Positions 47,601 through 58,800 of a stretch of 64,000 nucleotides of DNA are shown one piece after another (position 1 is the stretch's first letter; each line of letters begins with the position of its first letter). The translations under genes and the position numbers were made by a program. The notes under the pieces are model-generated. The model made no database searches and was not told the origin of the DNA. It was given only the letters and a program-made list of their open reading frames with translations. Source of the stretch: Macrotrachela quadricornifera (taxonomy: Eukaryota > Rotifera > Eurotatoria > Philodinida > Philodinidae); the NCBI GenBank assembly GCA_022393335.1, contig JAJEKB010018919.1:160621-224620 (forward strand). Reading direction: 5' to 3'.

Positions 47601-49230
47601 TTCTATTTTCATTAAAGAAAGGTGCGTTTCCGTTGATTCATCCTATGATTAATAATTTTGCAGCTACTTTTATGATTACTTTTGTTTCTACTTCAGTGGC
47701 GAAGACTCTTTCCTCTGCCAGTGAACGAATAAGTCATGAAAAACCTCGTTTTGACAATGAAATGCATTTGACTGTGAAAAGAAAAAGAAGAAAACATGCT
47801 TATTGTAACACTAAGGAAGTAGAAGTTCGATCAAACATCGCATGCTTTACTTACAAATTGACATTTTGTTTTAAAATAAAATAAAAGATGGAAAAAATGC
47901 TTTTTCGTTTAAAAAAGAAAATTCGGCTTCAAAGTGTTAATCAATCGAGCTTAAACTTTTACATACAACCCGTCACAGTCACAATTCTTTAAAAACCATG
48001 AATTCAAAACTGCTTATCTACATGGTAATGCTAAGGCTATCTTGTTTTGATTGGATAGAAATGTTTGTGAAGCCAGGCTTTCTCTGAGAGACTTGAAACT
48101 CTCATTTTTAAAAAAGTTAGAAAGCCATTATAAAAGTTAAATGAAGGCAGTTTTTCTGTAGGACATAGCAATGTTTAAAAAAATTTGAAAATGATCATAA
48201 AAATCTCAAATCGCAGAGAAAATATTCATTTTTTGATTGAATGCAAAGCATTTTTGATACCTTTTCAAAATTAAAAATTTCCGTCGTTAATCGACGCACA
48301 ATACTTTTTGTCAAGTATATATTTTTAATCTACAGACTTTACTCTATCTGACGGTAAAAGAATCAGTTTTCCAACATGTTCGCATCAATCCTTATTTTAT
48401 CAACTTAATATTTATTATTAAAAATACAAAAAGGAATAGTTTTATGCAGTCTTAATGATATCACTTTGAGAATATGAACTAAGCGATGGATAATTGACAA
48501 CACTTGAAATTGAATAAGGTATCCATGGATCTTGTTCTTTTACTTTGAATACATCATTTAATTCTTTTTTGTTTTGTCGTTTTATTAATCCACCAATAAA
48601 TATAACAATTAAAATCAATGTAGTTAAACTTACAATAATAATAGTAATTAAAATGAAAGAATGACAATTGTCACTAGAACAAATATAATCTGTCATGATT
48701 ATTAATACAAAACAACATGTGAATTTTGCATTTATATACTTCAGAATTACTGATTCTTCGAATTATCTTTTTACGTCGATATTTAATTTATGTAAATATA
48801 AATTATTATATTGTTACGCCATTTACATCACTTCCTTTTGATGAGACATTATATATTCATGTTCTTTTCTCTTTTAGCGACACACGCCGCCCACATTCTA
48901 CTGATAAGAATAAAAAGGCGTTAGTTTTTGTTCTTAAAAATCAACAACGACAAATATATCTTCTCTATGTAATGAATATTCACCTTCTAAACACAAGATT
49001 TTAACATACTTATTAATAGTAAAAATTTTATTAAATATTTCAATTTTCATTAACAAACAAATTTATCTTTTATTCTTTTTTTATTTTCAGTCAACAAATA
49101 ATATTTGTTGGTAATTTCATACTTTTATCTTGGATAAAAGCGAGTAAAATACAATCTTTGTTTTTCTTATCATATCTATATGAAATTAAAATGAGAAATT
49201 TAAAATAAAATCGTATTAATATATTTTATA
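47600..49230 (+). repeat. Segmental duplication, right copy
   Basis: Matches 37100-41215 in the same orientation but is shorter. Similarity is modest at 47690-48110 and nearly complete from about 48330 to 49220. Confidence 0.75.
48442..48696 (-). CDS. Small single-pass membrane protein, copy B (84 aa)
   Basis: Same protein as at 40433..40687 except Asp in place of Asn in KEQxPW. It is intact, with the same short Cys-containing N-terminus, one membrane helix, basic stop-transfer and Ser/Tyr-rich tail. It lies 3' of the F-box gene on the opposite strand. Function unknown. Confidence 0.55.
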   Translation of the reverse strand: MTDYICSSDNCHSFILITIIIVSLTTLILIVIFIGGLIKRQNKKELNDVFKVKEQDPWIPYSISSVVNYPSLSSYSQSDIIKTA

Positions 49231-49445
49231 TTAAGGAAAGGAAGAATAACAATCATTCATTCACTTACTTACAGCGAGTAACTTTTATCGTTTTGGCACT
49301 CGAATGGATAGAATAGAAGAAAAAAATTCGTCCATCCTTTATCTGCGCAATATTTTATACGATTTGCAACAAAATTCAAAATTTTTCTTTAGTGATTTCC
49401 TTGCTGTTGGAAAGCAATTGTGAAATTCATTTGTCCACAAATATA

Positions 49446-51863
49446 TGTTGTAGGCAAAATTGGAATCCGGGCAAATTCTAAATTTGCCTAGGCAAAATTG
49501 GAATTCTAATTCTGACTGGACAAAATTAGAATTCTAACTTTGACTGGGTATTCATCGGTCAGAATTAGAATTCCAGTTCTGCCTAGGCAAAACTGGAATT
49601 ATAAATTTGACTAAACATATGTCAGTCAGAATTGAGATTCCAATTTTGTCTGGGCAAAATTAGAATTTTACTACAGATAAATTCATACAATAAAAAGTCT
49701 TAATGGATTGAATTTTTTTTTATTTAACAATATCTAATCAAATACTAACATCTTACAAAAAAAAATTAGCCTATTGACTCATATTCTTACAACCACCTTG
49801 TTTCGAATGGCATTTTGTAGAACAAAATACTCCAGATCTTTTACATGGACATTGTTTTGTAGAGCATTTTCCTTTACAATCGCAAATGCGACCAGTTGTT
49901 GATCCACGCACATAAAGTTTACATGCTTCAATAAATGTAATATTACCCAAATCATTAAGAACAAGTTGCTTTAAGCCTTCTGGATAAATCATTTTTAAAT
50001 CGACAAGATGTTCAAATGAAAATGTATTGTCTAGTTTACCATATTGACAAGCCAATTTGAATATAATCTGGTTATCTTTTACAGTTTTTTCGATAATTAA
50101 ACATGGTAAGACTTTAGCATCAGTATTTGTCCTATCTACTGCATCAATTTTTACACCAACACAATCATATAAATTAAATTTTTCTGCTTGATCAACCAAA
50201 CTATTTTGATAAAGCTTCAATTTTTTATTTGCAACATTCATATAGTTGTCTGTTGCTACTTTTCGTATCAGATCATGTGCTGTTTGTGATAAATTACCTG
50301 ATGCTTGATTTATTGATAATAGATTATTTGGTAAACTTTCAGCAATATCATCAGATAATTTTTCAACAAGCTGAACAATATCAGGATCAATAACATTCGA
50401 ACAATCACCAATATTATCTGCATCCTTTATAATATTATCATCCAAATCAACGACTGGTGTTGGTAAATCTTCTTCATCAATAATATTCTTTTCTTTAACA
50501 AGTTGCCAAAAATCTGAATCTGATCTGGGTGGTTGTCCAAACATAACATGATAAGGTGTCGTTTTTGTGACTACCGAAACCCTAGTATTAATACCATAAA
50601 TCACCGGTAGTAAACCTTCTGACCAACATGATGTATTATTCTCGGTCAGCCATTTACCAAGGGCACCACACAAAACCCCGTTTGCTCTTTCGATGCAACC
50701 TTGGGTTTGTGGGTGCCTTGGTCGACCTCTAATGAATACCATGTTAGGAAACAATTGTTTTAATTCATATATTACAGTAGCAACAAATTCTCTTCCATTG
50801 TCACTGTGTAGTAATTTTGGTGGACCAAAAAGAAAAAAAAGTTCTCGCAGTCTGATAGCAACATCAACTGCGCTTTTATTTTGTAATGGAAAAGCCCAAC
50901 TATATTTGCTAAAGTGATCTATGCAATGTAAAATCCAGTTATAGGTAATATTTGGTTTTGAAGTATCAGGTCTTGTCCTCATATCAATAAGATCAATCTG
51001 TAAACGAGTCATGACACCAAGTGAAAGAATAGGTTTACCAATAACATGTTGTTTAAGAGGTTTCCGAGTTTGACAAACAACACATTGCTTTAGAAATAAT
51101 TCAATAGCAAACCTTGGAACCCAAGAATAATGTGAATTAAGTTCATGAGCAGTTTTATCACGACCACCATGAGAAATGTTAGAATGTGCTTCACTTATTA
51201 AGTTATAATAAGATTCATAAGTACCAATGGGGTTTTTTGATTTAATACAACAACCAATATCAACACCGGCGATTTTAATTAAGATGAAATGTCGTTTCAC
51301 CCAAAAAACGAATTTTGGAGAAAATGAACCTGATGATTTTCCCTTAGGTAATAATAGACATGTAATGATATCATCATAAACATTTTTACGTATAACACTT
51401 TTTTCTTGAAATTTTTTTGATAGAGATTGAATATGTTTTTCTAGTTCTTTATAATACAGTGATTCACCGCTTTCCATTTGGGCAGATGTTGAATTCAAGT
51501 CAGACATTTGTTTTTATTAGTTACGAACATTTACATGTGTATTTATATATCTTATCAACATAATCGTTACACTACAATTTTTTTTTATCCAATTTCTCTT
51601 TCAATAAACCACGTGTGCTTTTATGAATTTATCTGTAGTGAAATTCTAATTTTGCCCAGACAAAATTGGAATCTCAATTCTGACTGACATATGTTTAGTC
51701 AAATTTATAATTCCAGTTTTGCCTAGGCAGAACTGGAATTCTAATTCTGACCGATGAATACCCAGTCAAAGTTAGAATTCTAATTTTGTCCAGTCAGAAT
51801 TAGAATTCCAATTTTGCCTAGGCAAATTTAGAATTTGCCCGGATTCCAATTTTGCCTACAACA
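49446..51863. mobile_element. Ginger-like DNA transposon, 2,418 bp, apparently intact
   Basis: Termini start TGTTGTAGGCAAAATTGG and end in the exact inverse. Left repeat 49446..49687 and right repeat 51622..51863 are both 242 bp and nearly identical. TATA lies on both sides (49442..49445 and 51864..51867), consistent with a 4-bp duplication, although the site is palindromic. TG..CA-type ends, long inverted repeats and a retroviral/Gypsy-like integrase gene fit the Ginger group of cut-and-paste transposons. The arms consist of alternating AATTGGAATTC and AATTCTAATTCTGAC modules, themselves inverse to one another. Confidence 0.82.
49771..51507 (-). CDS. Integrase-type transposase with C-terminal CXC-like Cys-rich tail
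   Basis: Intact 578-aa protein, the sole gene of the Ginger-like element. Parts in order: an N-terminal region; an HHCC zinc-binding domain around residues 106-150 (EAHSNISHGG, then CVVCQTRKP); and a DDE integrase core with Asp in QIDLIDM near 171, Asp in HSDNGREF near 235 and Glu in QGCIERANG near 271, 36 residues after the second Asp. The C-terminus has a dense Cys motif (CDCKGKCSTKQCPCKRSG, then more Cys) like tesmin/CXC DNA-binding modules. It should cut and join the element's 242-bp ends. Start at ATG (CAT at 51505..51507). No stop or frameshift is seen, and all catalytic residues are present. Confidence 0.88.
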   Translation of the reverse strand: MSDLNSTSAQMESGESLYYKELEKHIQSLSKKFQEKSVIRKNVYDDIITCLLLPKGKSSGSFSPKFVFWVKRHFILIKIAGVDIGCCIKSKNPIGTYESYYNLISEAHSNISHGGRDKTAHELNSHYSWVPRFAIELFLKQCVVCQTRKPLKQHVIGKPILSLGVMTRLQIDLIDMRTRPDTSKPNITYNWILHCIDHFSKYSWAFPLQNKSAVDVAIRLRELFFLFGPPKLLHSDNGREFVATVIYELKQLFPNMVFIRGRPRHPQTQGCIERANGVLCGALGKWLTENNTSCWSEGLLPVIYGINTRVSVVTKTTPYHVMFGQPPRSDSDFWQLVKEKNIIDEEDLPTPVVDLDDNIIKDADNIGDCSNVIDPDIVQLVEKLSDDIAESLPNNLLSINQASGNLSQTAHDLIRKVATDNYMNVANKKLKLYQNSLVDQAEKFNLYDCVGVKIDAVDRTNTDAKVLPCLIIEKTVKDNQIIFKLACQYGKLDNTFSFEHLVDLKMIYPEGLKQLVLNDLGNITFIEACKLYVRGSTTGRICDCKGKCSTKQCPCKRSGVFCSTKCHSKQGGCKNMSQ

Positions 51864-52248
51864 TATATATACATTCGCTATATAACATGTTGACTATGCA
51901 GAAATGATTTCTTTTCCTTGAGACACATGTACCTTTAATAATGACATCATCTACTGTTTTAAAAAAATCATTATATATCATAGTAGGCGTTTTAAGAGCT
52001 CGATGAATCTTGCAATAATATGGTGTCCGTTTAGCGAAAAAATCGAAATAAAACATTAGCGAATGTAACACTTATCGAAAATAAGTATCGCGAAGAGCAT
52101 TCGATCGAAACTTCTTTTGCTTGGACCAAGTTCGAACGTTTATTTTTAGCGATGGCTCATTGTGTTAAAGGTGTATGTAAGTGTTAATTCTTACTCGTTC
52201 TGCGCTTTCCGACGAGATAATGCATGTATCAATCCTTGAATTTCGCAG

Positions 52249-52522
52249 GAACAACTTTACGGAAGGTTGGCATAACAAGTTCAATAATCGTGTACAAAGG
52301 CATCATCCAAGCATTTGGTATTTGTTTGAATGTTTACAACGTGAGGAACTATCATTTCGGCATCAATTGGTAAGGTTAAAATGTGGTTTTCAAAAGAAAT
52401 CAGATGACAAACTGTGCACAACTCGAGAACAAATTCAAAAAATGGTTAAAAATTATGAAGAAGGAGACGGTACTCTGGTCGAATTTCTTCATGGATTATC
52501 TACATTAGTAGCTAAAAACTGA
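52249..52522 (+). pseudogene. Mutator-like (MULE) transposase C-terminal exon fragment
   Basis: After an acceptor-like TTTCGCAG, the frame reads NNFTEGWHNKFNNRVQRHHP and continues SIWYLFECLQREELSFR to TGA. The N-x-x-EGWH...HPSIW...L..E pattern is that of the C-terminal end of MULE-type transposases found in many bdelloid gene models. No catalytic core or upstream exons are present between it and the Ginger-like element, so it is a fragment. Confidence 0.5.
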
Positions 52523-52843
52523 AAAACAGTTGCTTGAATTTCTCATTTTCATATTTAATTATTTCTATACATTCTTTTTTTATCACTTGTCACCTGTAGC
52601 CTAAAGGTCTCTACCACTTTGATCCGATTGAATATTACTTTTACCTCATTTAAATAAAAATTTAACTATTTTAACTTTCTTTTACTTTGCCTTTCGCAGT
52701 TCGCGGAAATATATTTTCGCTGATCTGCAACCTTCCCCTTGTAATACATGATTATATACAAGATAAATATATTCAAGTTACCTCGCAGTAAAAATTCAAT
52801 GTATATTCTTTTAAAGAAAAAGGCACATTTTTTTCCTTATGAG

Positions 52844-55800
52844 TTATATAGTTAATTCGTCTAACAATGGAGAAGAAGATAATTGTTGCCATAAAGTATT
52901 TAACAAAATTTTTGCTTGCTCAAAAGGTGTAATAGATATGTCTTCAGATATTGTTGAATGTCGATCTAGAGGTACAATAAGAATATGATTATGCCATTGA
53001 GCATTCCGATCATTCGCTTTGTATTCTTCAACTTTATTCCTAAAAGTCATGGCTTGTTCAATTGGATCAAATTTTCCAAAATTGAAATGAGAAAGAATAT
53101 TTTCATATTGTTTTTGTAATCCACGTAGAGCTGCTGGTGTTTCCAGTGGAAAGTAGAAAGTCTGAATGAATAAGAAAATTTTATTTTAAATATTTAATTA
53201 CATTCTCATTCTCTTATATGAATAACCTTTTTCTGAGTCAGATTCGTCAATTTGTAAACCATAAGTGGACTATATGATCGTTCAAAGATACCACCAAGAG
53301 TTATCTTTATATTTAAACTGAAAAAATTTTTATCTCTACAAAATAAATAATGGATTGAATATAAAGAATAGACTTCTTACTATTTGATATTATCCTATTT
53401 TAGTTAATGATATTCACAACAGAGACGTGCAGTCCACGGGTCTTAACCCGCGGGGGCCACGTGGCGACGGATGGGCGGAGATCATTTTTTTTAGATATGT
53501 CGGGTCGGGCGGGGTACGGATATGGTTCAGTATACGGGCGGTCCAGGTCGGGTGAGACAGTCAAAAAAAAACACGGGTCTCAGACGGGGCGGGGCGGGGC
53601 TAGACTTCACGGGTTCGGGCCGGGTAAAGGATTTTTTCGGGGCAAACTGAAGGACCGTAAAAAGATTATCAATAGATGCCATTTTCCTACATGTGTGGTA
53701 AAAGTAAAAAACGATTCATTCATTCTATCCAACTAATTAGCTGTATCCTCACTTGTTAGTTATTTATATCTTGCTATCTTTCATTTACTCTTTGTTCTTC
53801 GGTATCCCCGCTTCTTCTGTTACAGTTGAACGTACGTTTAGCTCGGTCGATGCCATATTAAGTCATAGAAGAATCAATATCAATCTGTCGTCAATTGATG
53901 ACATTGTATTAGTTCAATCAGCTACAGCTCACTTAAAGGACCATGTATCGACTCTGTCTTCTACATTTTTTGTAGCAAATTGATTCATTAGGCCCCTCTT
54001 CCCTTAAAAAAGCCAATTTTGGTCAAAAATTTCAGAGCGGAGACAAATGCAGAAGAAGATAGCCCGTTTTCAGATCTTCCAAAAATAATATAGGTTTTTT
54101 CCAAACAACCCTTCTTTGGTGAAAAATTTTGATGATTCATGTAATCAACTGCTCAAAAACAAGGCTTGTTTTTGAAAAACGAAATAAGATTTTTCGTTTT
54201 TTCTCGGTTTATGACTTTTCGATCTTGGTACAAGGATTTCTCAGTCCAGGGTCAGGAAATATATCTAAAATTTTTTTGTTTGAAAGAGCGCATTGAGATG
54301 CAGGTCATCATAGAGTGTCGTTTTTTTTTAAGCTTTGTTTTTTATTATATATGCAGACATTTATGTAACTAGCCACCCATTTTTGGCGCATTTTTGAGTC
54401 ATTGAACTTGTGATTCCGTTTTCCGCTAAAAAAAGTATTAATTTAAAAAAAAAGGACTATAGTGCCCTGCCTCTTGAGATGCTCTCTCAGACAAAAAAAA
54501 ATAAATATATTGATCAAGCTCGAACCAAGAAATCCTTCTATGAAAGTGGGGTAGTTTTGACCTTTGTTAGGTCGATATCTCTGTCAAATTTCAATATATT
54601 GAGCTGAAAATTTTACGGGTCGGGCGGGGTGGTCTAGAAGGTTTGTTAACGGGTGAACCGGCGGGGCGAGGTAGAAACTGAACGAGGCGGGACCGGGGCG
54701 GGCAACGTTCAGAAAAATAATCCACGGGGATCGACGGAGCGGGTTAACGAGTTTCAACGGGCGGGACCCGCGGGGCATAAAAAAACACTGCCCCGCACGT
54801 CTCTAATTCACAAATTTATTCAAAATACAGCTATTCAATGAATTGAAATTAGGAGTATTAGATGATTAATAATCTTTGTCGATAAAGGATGGAAAATTAT
54901 CTTGATATCATTAATGTGTTAAATGATGAATGTGTGATTTGGCTCTGTTTTGTTGAGTGACTCAATCATTTTCTAAGACTTTTCTATCGTATTTCAAGGC
55001 TACAGTAAGCACCTTTTCTATATCTTGAGCATGACATGCGGTGTTCTTTTCAAAGACTACTAATACACAAATTCATTAACATCAAACTTTTTTTTGTTAG
55101 AAAACAAAATTTTCAATTCTTTTTTCTTTTGAAATCTTCATTCTTATTCAGTTAACAAGATATGCTCTTCGTCGAGTGTTAGTTCGATCAAGTATTCATA
55201 GCTTCTTGGAGAAAACATAAAACAAAATTTCGAATAAATTTCTGAAGATCATTTACCGGAATCGGATAATATGAAAAACAACAAGTAACGTTCCTTCGAG
55301 GATTCGTTCAACTCCTTCTCGGGAAAATGATGTTTTGAATCTACCAGCAAATTATTTATTTTAATTAATTAAAACTAATCTTAGATTTAATTTCCTCATT
55401 CTCGATTATCTTTCGATCAAATCTTATGAAAAATAATCTCATTTTATTCTTGCTAAACTGTTCTCTACAAGAAAGAAAACAATGGTTCAACAATTGAAAA
55501 TTTTTGCGGAGAATTTGATAATATTCACTTGACTTCCTAGTATAAACAACAAAATCTTAAACTTACGTTGATTCCCATCGGATTAATTTCAATCCGATGA
55601 TTTTCTGTTCAGTTTCATTCAATGATAGAGCATAATCGATAATTTGATCTGAATTTTCAATTGTCCATGGAATGATAAATATCCATTTATTAATAAATAT
55701 TGTATTTTTCTCTTGAAAATCATTGAAATTTTCTTTAATAATCTGTTGATGAATAAGTTCTATCCGTAATTGATGATCTTAAATATTCAATAAAAAATAT

Positions 55801-58800
55801 TTATTAAAAATTTATTCATTTTTTATTCTCCTACTAGGTAAACATGTCAATAATTTAACATAATTGAAATAAAATGCAGCAGCACAACCAGCACCAACAC
55901 CAATACATTGCTTAAAACAAAATAATATTCAATTATTCATTATCCTCCATTAATATAAAAACTTACCAAAGATCTTTCTTCGATAGAATTATTTAATTCA
56001 TCAAACATATCTGTATAAGTCTTTGATAGAACATTCATATCTATTTAATAATATTTATGATATTTGACTAATAAATATTGAATATTACTTTTAAGATAAT
56101 TGATTATTTCATGAATTTCATTATCAGTTAACTGAAGTGAACGTTTGTTTAGATCAAATGTAAGATAAGGAATTGATTTAATAATATGACATGGAATATT
56201 TTGAATAGCATTATTGATTAAAATAAAAACATCACGTAATACACCATGCTAAAAATATATATATCAAAAATAATATTTTTAAAAATATTTATAATATACT
56301 TTTATAATCCTCCGTCCAATAATTTCCATCATTTGTCGATTATCTTGATCAGTCATTTGATCAGAACATATGTAAATAATTTGTTCTAATTCTTCAATTG
56401 AATCAAGTTCATCTTCAATATAATTAACTATATAATCATGATTTTCCAATTTTTCTTTGAGATTTCTAAAGAAAAATAAAAATTGAATTTAATATTTTTT
56501 TTTAATTACTTAATTAGTATTTCAATCGATTGATCATTAATAGATTTATTAGAAAAGAAGAGTACAATATGACGATTTGGTTCACATGGAAAGATTACTG
56601 ATGAAATCTAAATATAAAAAATTGTTAACATGTAGTTTTTTTTTTAAAATTAAATTTCTTCAATTTACAAATGTTTCCAATGTATATTCATCCGATTTTT
56701 CATACCATTGATCAATATCATCTTTTATTTGACTCCATAATGATTTATTATCAGCATCTTAATCAAATAAATATATATGATTTTATAGATAAAAAAACAA
56801 ATCCACATACAATTTGATGTTTTACATGTATCATCTTCATCAAATGTATTCATATCTTTTTGTTCTTCATCATTATATTGAATTAATTTAACTGATTCTG
56901 ATAAATTATCAATAAGAATAATTCGATTAAGCATATTACAAAAACGTAAATATTCATCACGTTTTTGTGCACCACTTATTTGACCATTTTGTTCAAGTTG
57001 ATTAAGAATATTTAATATATATGGATATTCACCACAAAATAAATACTAAACAAATAATTGAACAAAAGATTTTTTTATAAATAATTCTTAATTATTATTT
57101 TACTCGAATAGTCTTGTTATTATTATCAATTTCATCAACATAGTAAAATGTACGACGAAGATATCGATCATAACGTTTCATTGGTCTTGATCGAAGAACT
57201 TCGCTAATAAATAAGAAATTATCAATAAATAATTGAATAAGATATATATATATATACTTATTCATAGAAGCTAAACATATCCGATTTGGATCATCTGGAT
57301 CAATAATTATTCCTAAAGAATTCATCTTATTCAATTGACATGTAGTGTCTGTATTCGGTGGACCAAAATTACACGATGTAGGTGCAAGAATATAGTATAC
57401 TGGAATTAATCGAATTTCAATATTACTTTTATCTTCATCAATACATTCTGTCCTCAAATATGTTTCATATGCATCATAACAATCTTTTGTAGTTTTTTTC
57501 ATTGTACTGATTCCTTCATATTGAACGAATAATATTTAATATTATAAAATAACTTTAGAAAACTTACCTCGATGTTCATTAGTAGTAATTGAGAGATTTT
57601 CAATCGAAAATATATGACATTGTTGAGGATAGTTATTTTCCGATAGAGTTTTCGTCTCAAATGTAGCCAATGGTTGTTCATTCAAACTAAAATTAAGTAA
57701 ATAAGTGTTTTGTACCTATCTTCCCACAGACTGTAACCGACATAGGAGACCATCATAGGTCATGTATAAATCCAGTCTATTGAAAAATTTCCTTGTTGAA
57801 GTTCTATGCTACAAAGTAAGGAGTAAAGAAAACAACAAAACGTACAAGTCAAAAGATGAACATGTTAATACATAATTTTTAAAACTGTTCAACTATCCCA
57901 AAAAAAGGTTTGATTACAAAACAGAACAATTGTGTTCTGTTATGAAAATGCTTTTGACTTCGGATTGGACTCAATATTTAATTCCTGTTGAGTTATAGTC
58001 ATTTTATTGTGTTAGACCTATTATAGAACATCAGTAGAAAAATTTAAAGAGTATTTTTTGAACTGAATTTTTGCCTGTAGAAAAGTCTGATGATAGTTAA
58101 AAAGCGTCAGCAAGAATACACATTTGGCTCTCGAGGTATTAAATTATCGAAAAACTTAACCTTTTCCCCGATCTTTCGATTTCGACCGTCAGTGTCCTAT
58201 AATAGACTAAAAATATAATAACAAGACTATGACTTATCAGGAAAGACCTATGGATACAAATCCTTTAAAACTTTTCCTAGTCTCTCGACAGGACCTAAAT
58301 AATGAGCGTAGTCCATGGTCAAAAGTGGTGAATCAGCCTGGTAGTTTCAATAATTAATTCATAAAGTATTCATGTATAGGTAAGCTATAAATTTGGATAT
58401 CGGTTTTTTTGATCATCGAATGCCGGATAGAGCCATCTAGATTTGGTTTAATTACAAGTACGAAAAAACAAATAGTTTACTTTCGATATTTTATCTATGA
58501 GTATTTGTGTTTGATGAAAACAAAAAAAATTGTATACCTATAATCAATCGAACTAGGTTGATAATATTCATTCCACTGTCGTATATCGTCTTGGAGTTGA
58601 ATAGAAATTAGAGTTTTCAAATCAATTTTATCTTGCCAAATGAAAATTTTCTCAATATTCGGTCCAAAATCGTTCACACCAATTATTTGATATGTGACTG
58701 ATGTTTGTTTGTCATCATTAATTTTGTATTTGGTTGTATCATATACAAATGTAAGCGTATTCGATAATAATTGTAAAAGTGATTCTTCCTGCATTGTTGA

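Noticed and set aside
47249..47884. Overlapping short open frames in the right duplication copy
   Set aside because: Only partly matched in the left copy, with frames not preserved between copies.
53407..53736. Gly/Arg-rich 109-codon open frame
   Set aside because: Caused by the GC-rich subterminal repeats of the hAT relic; no ordinary protein features.
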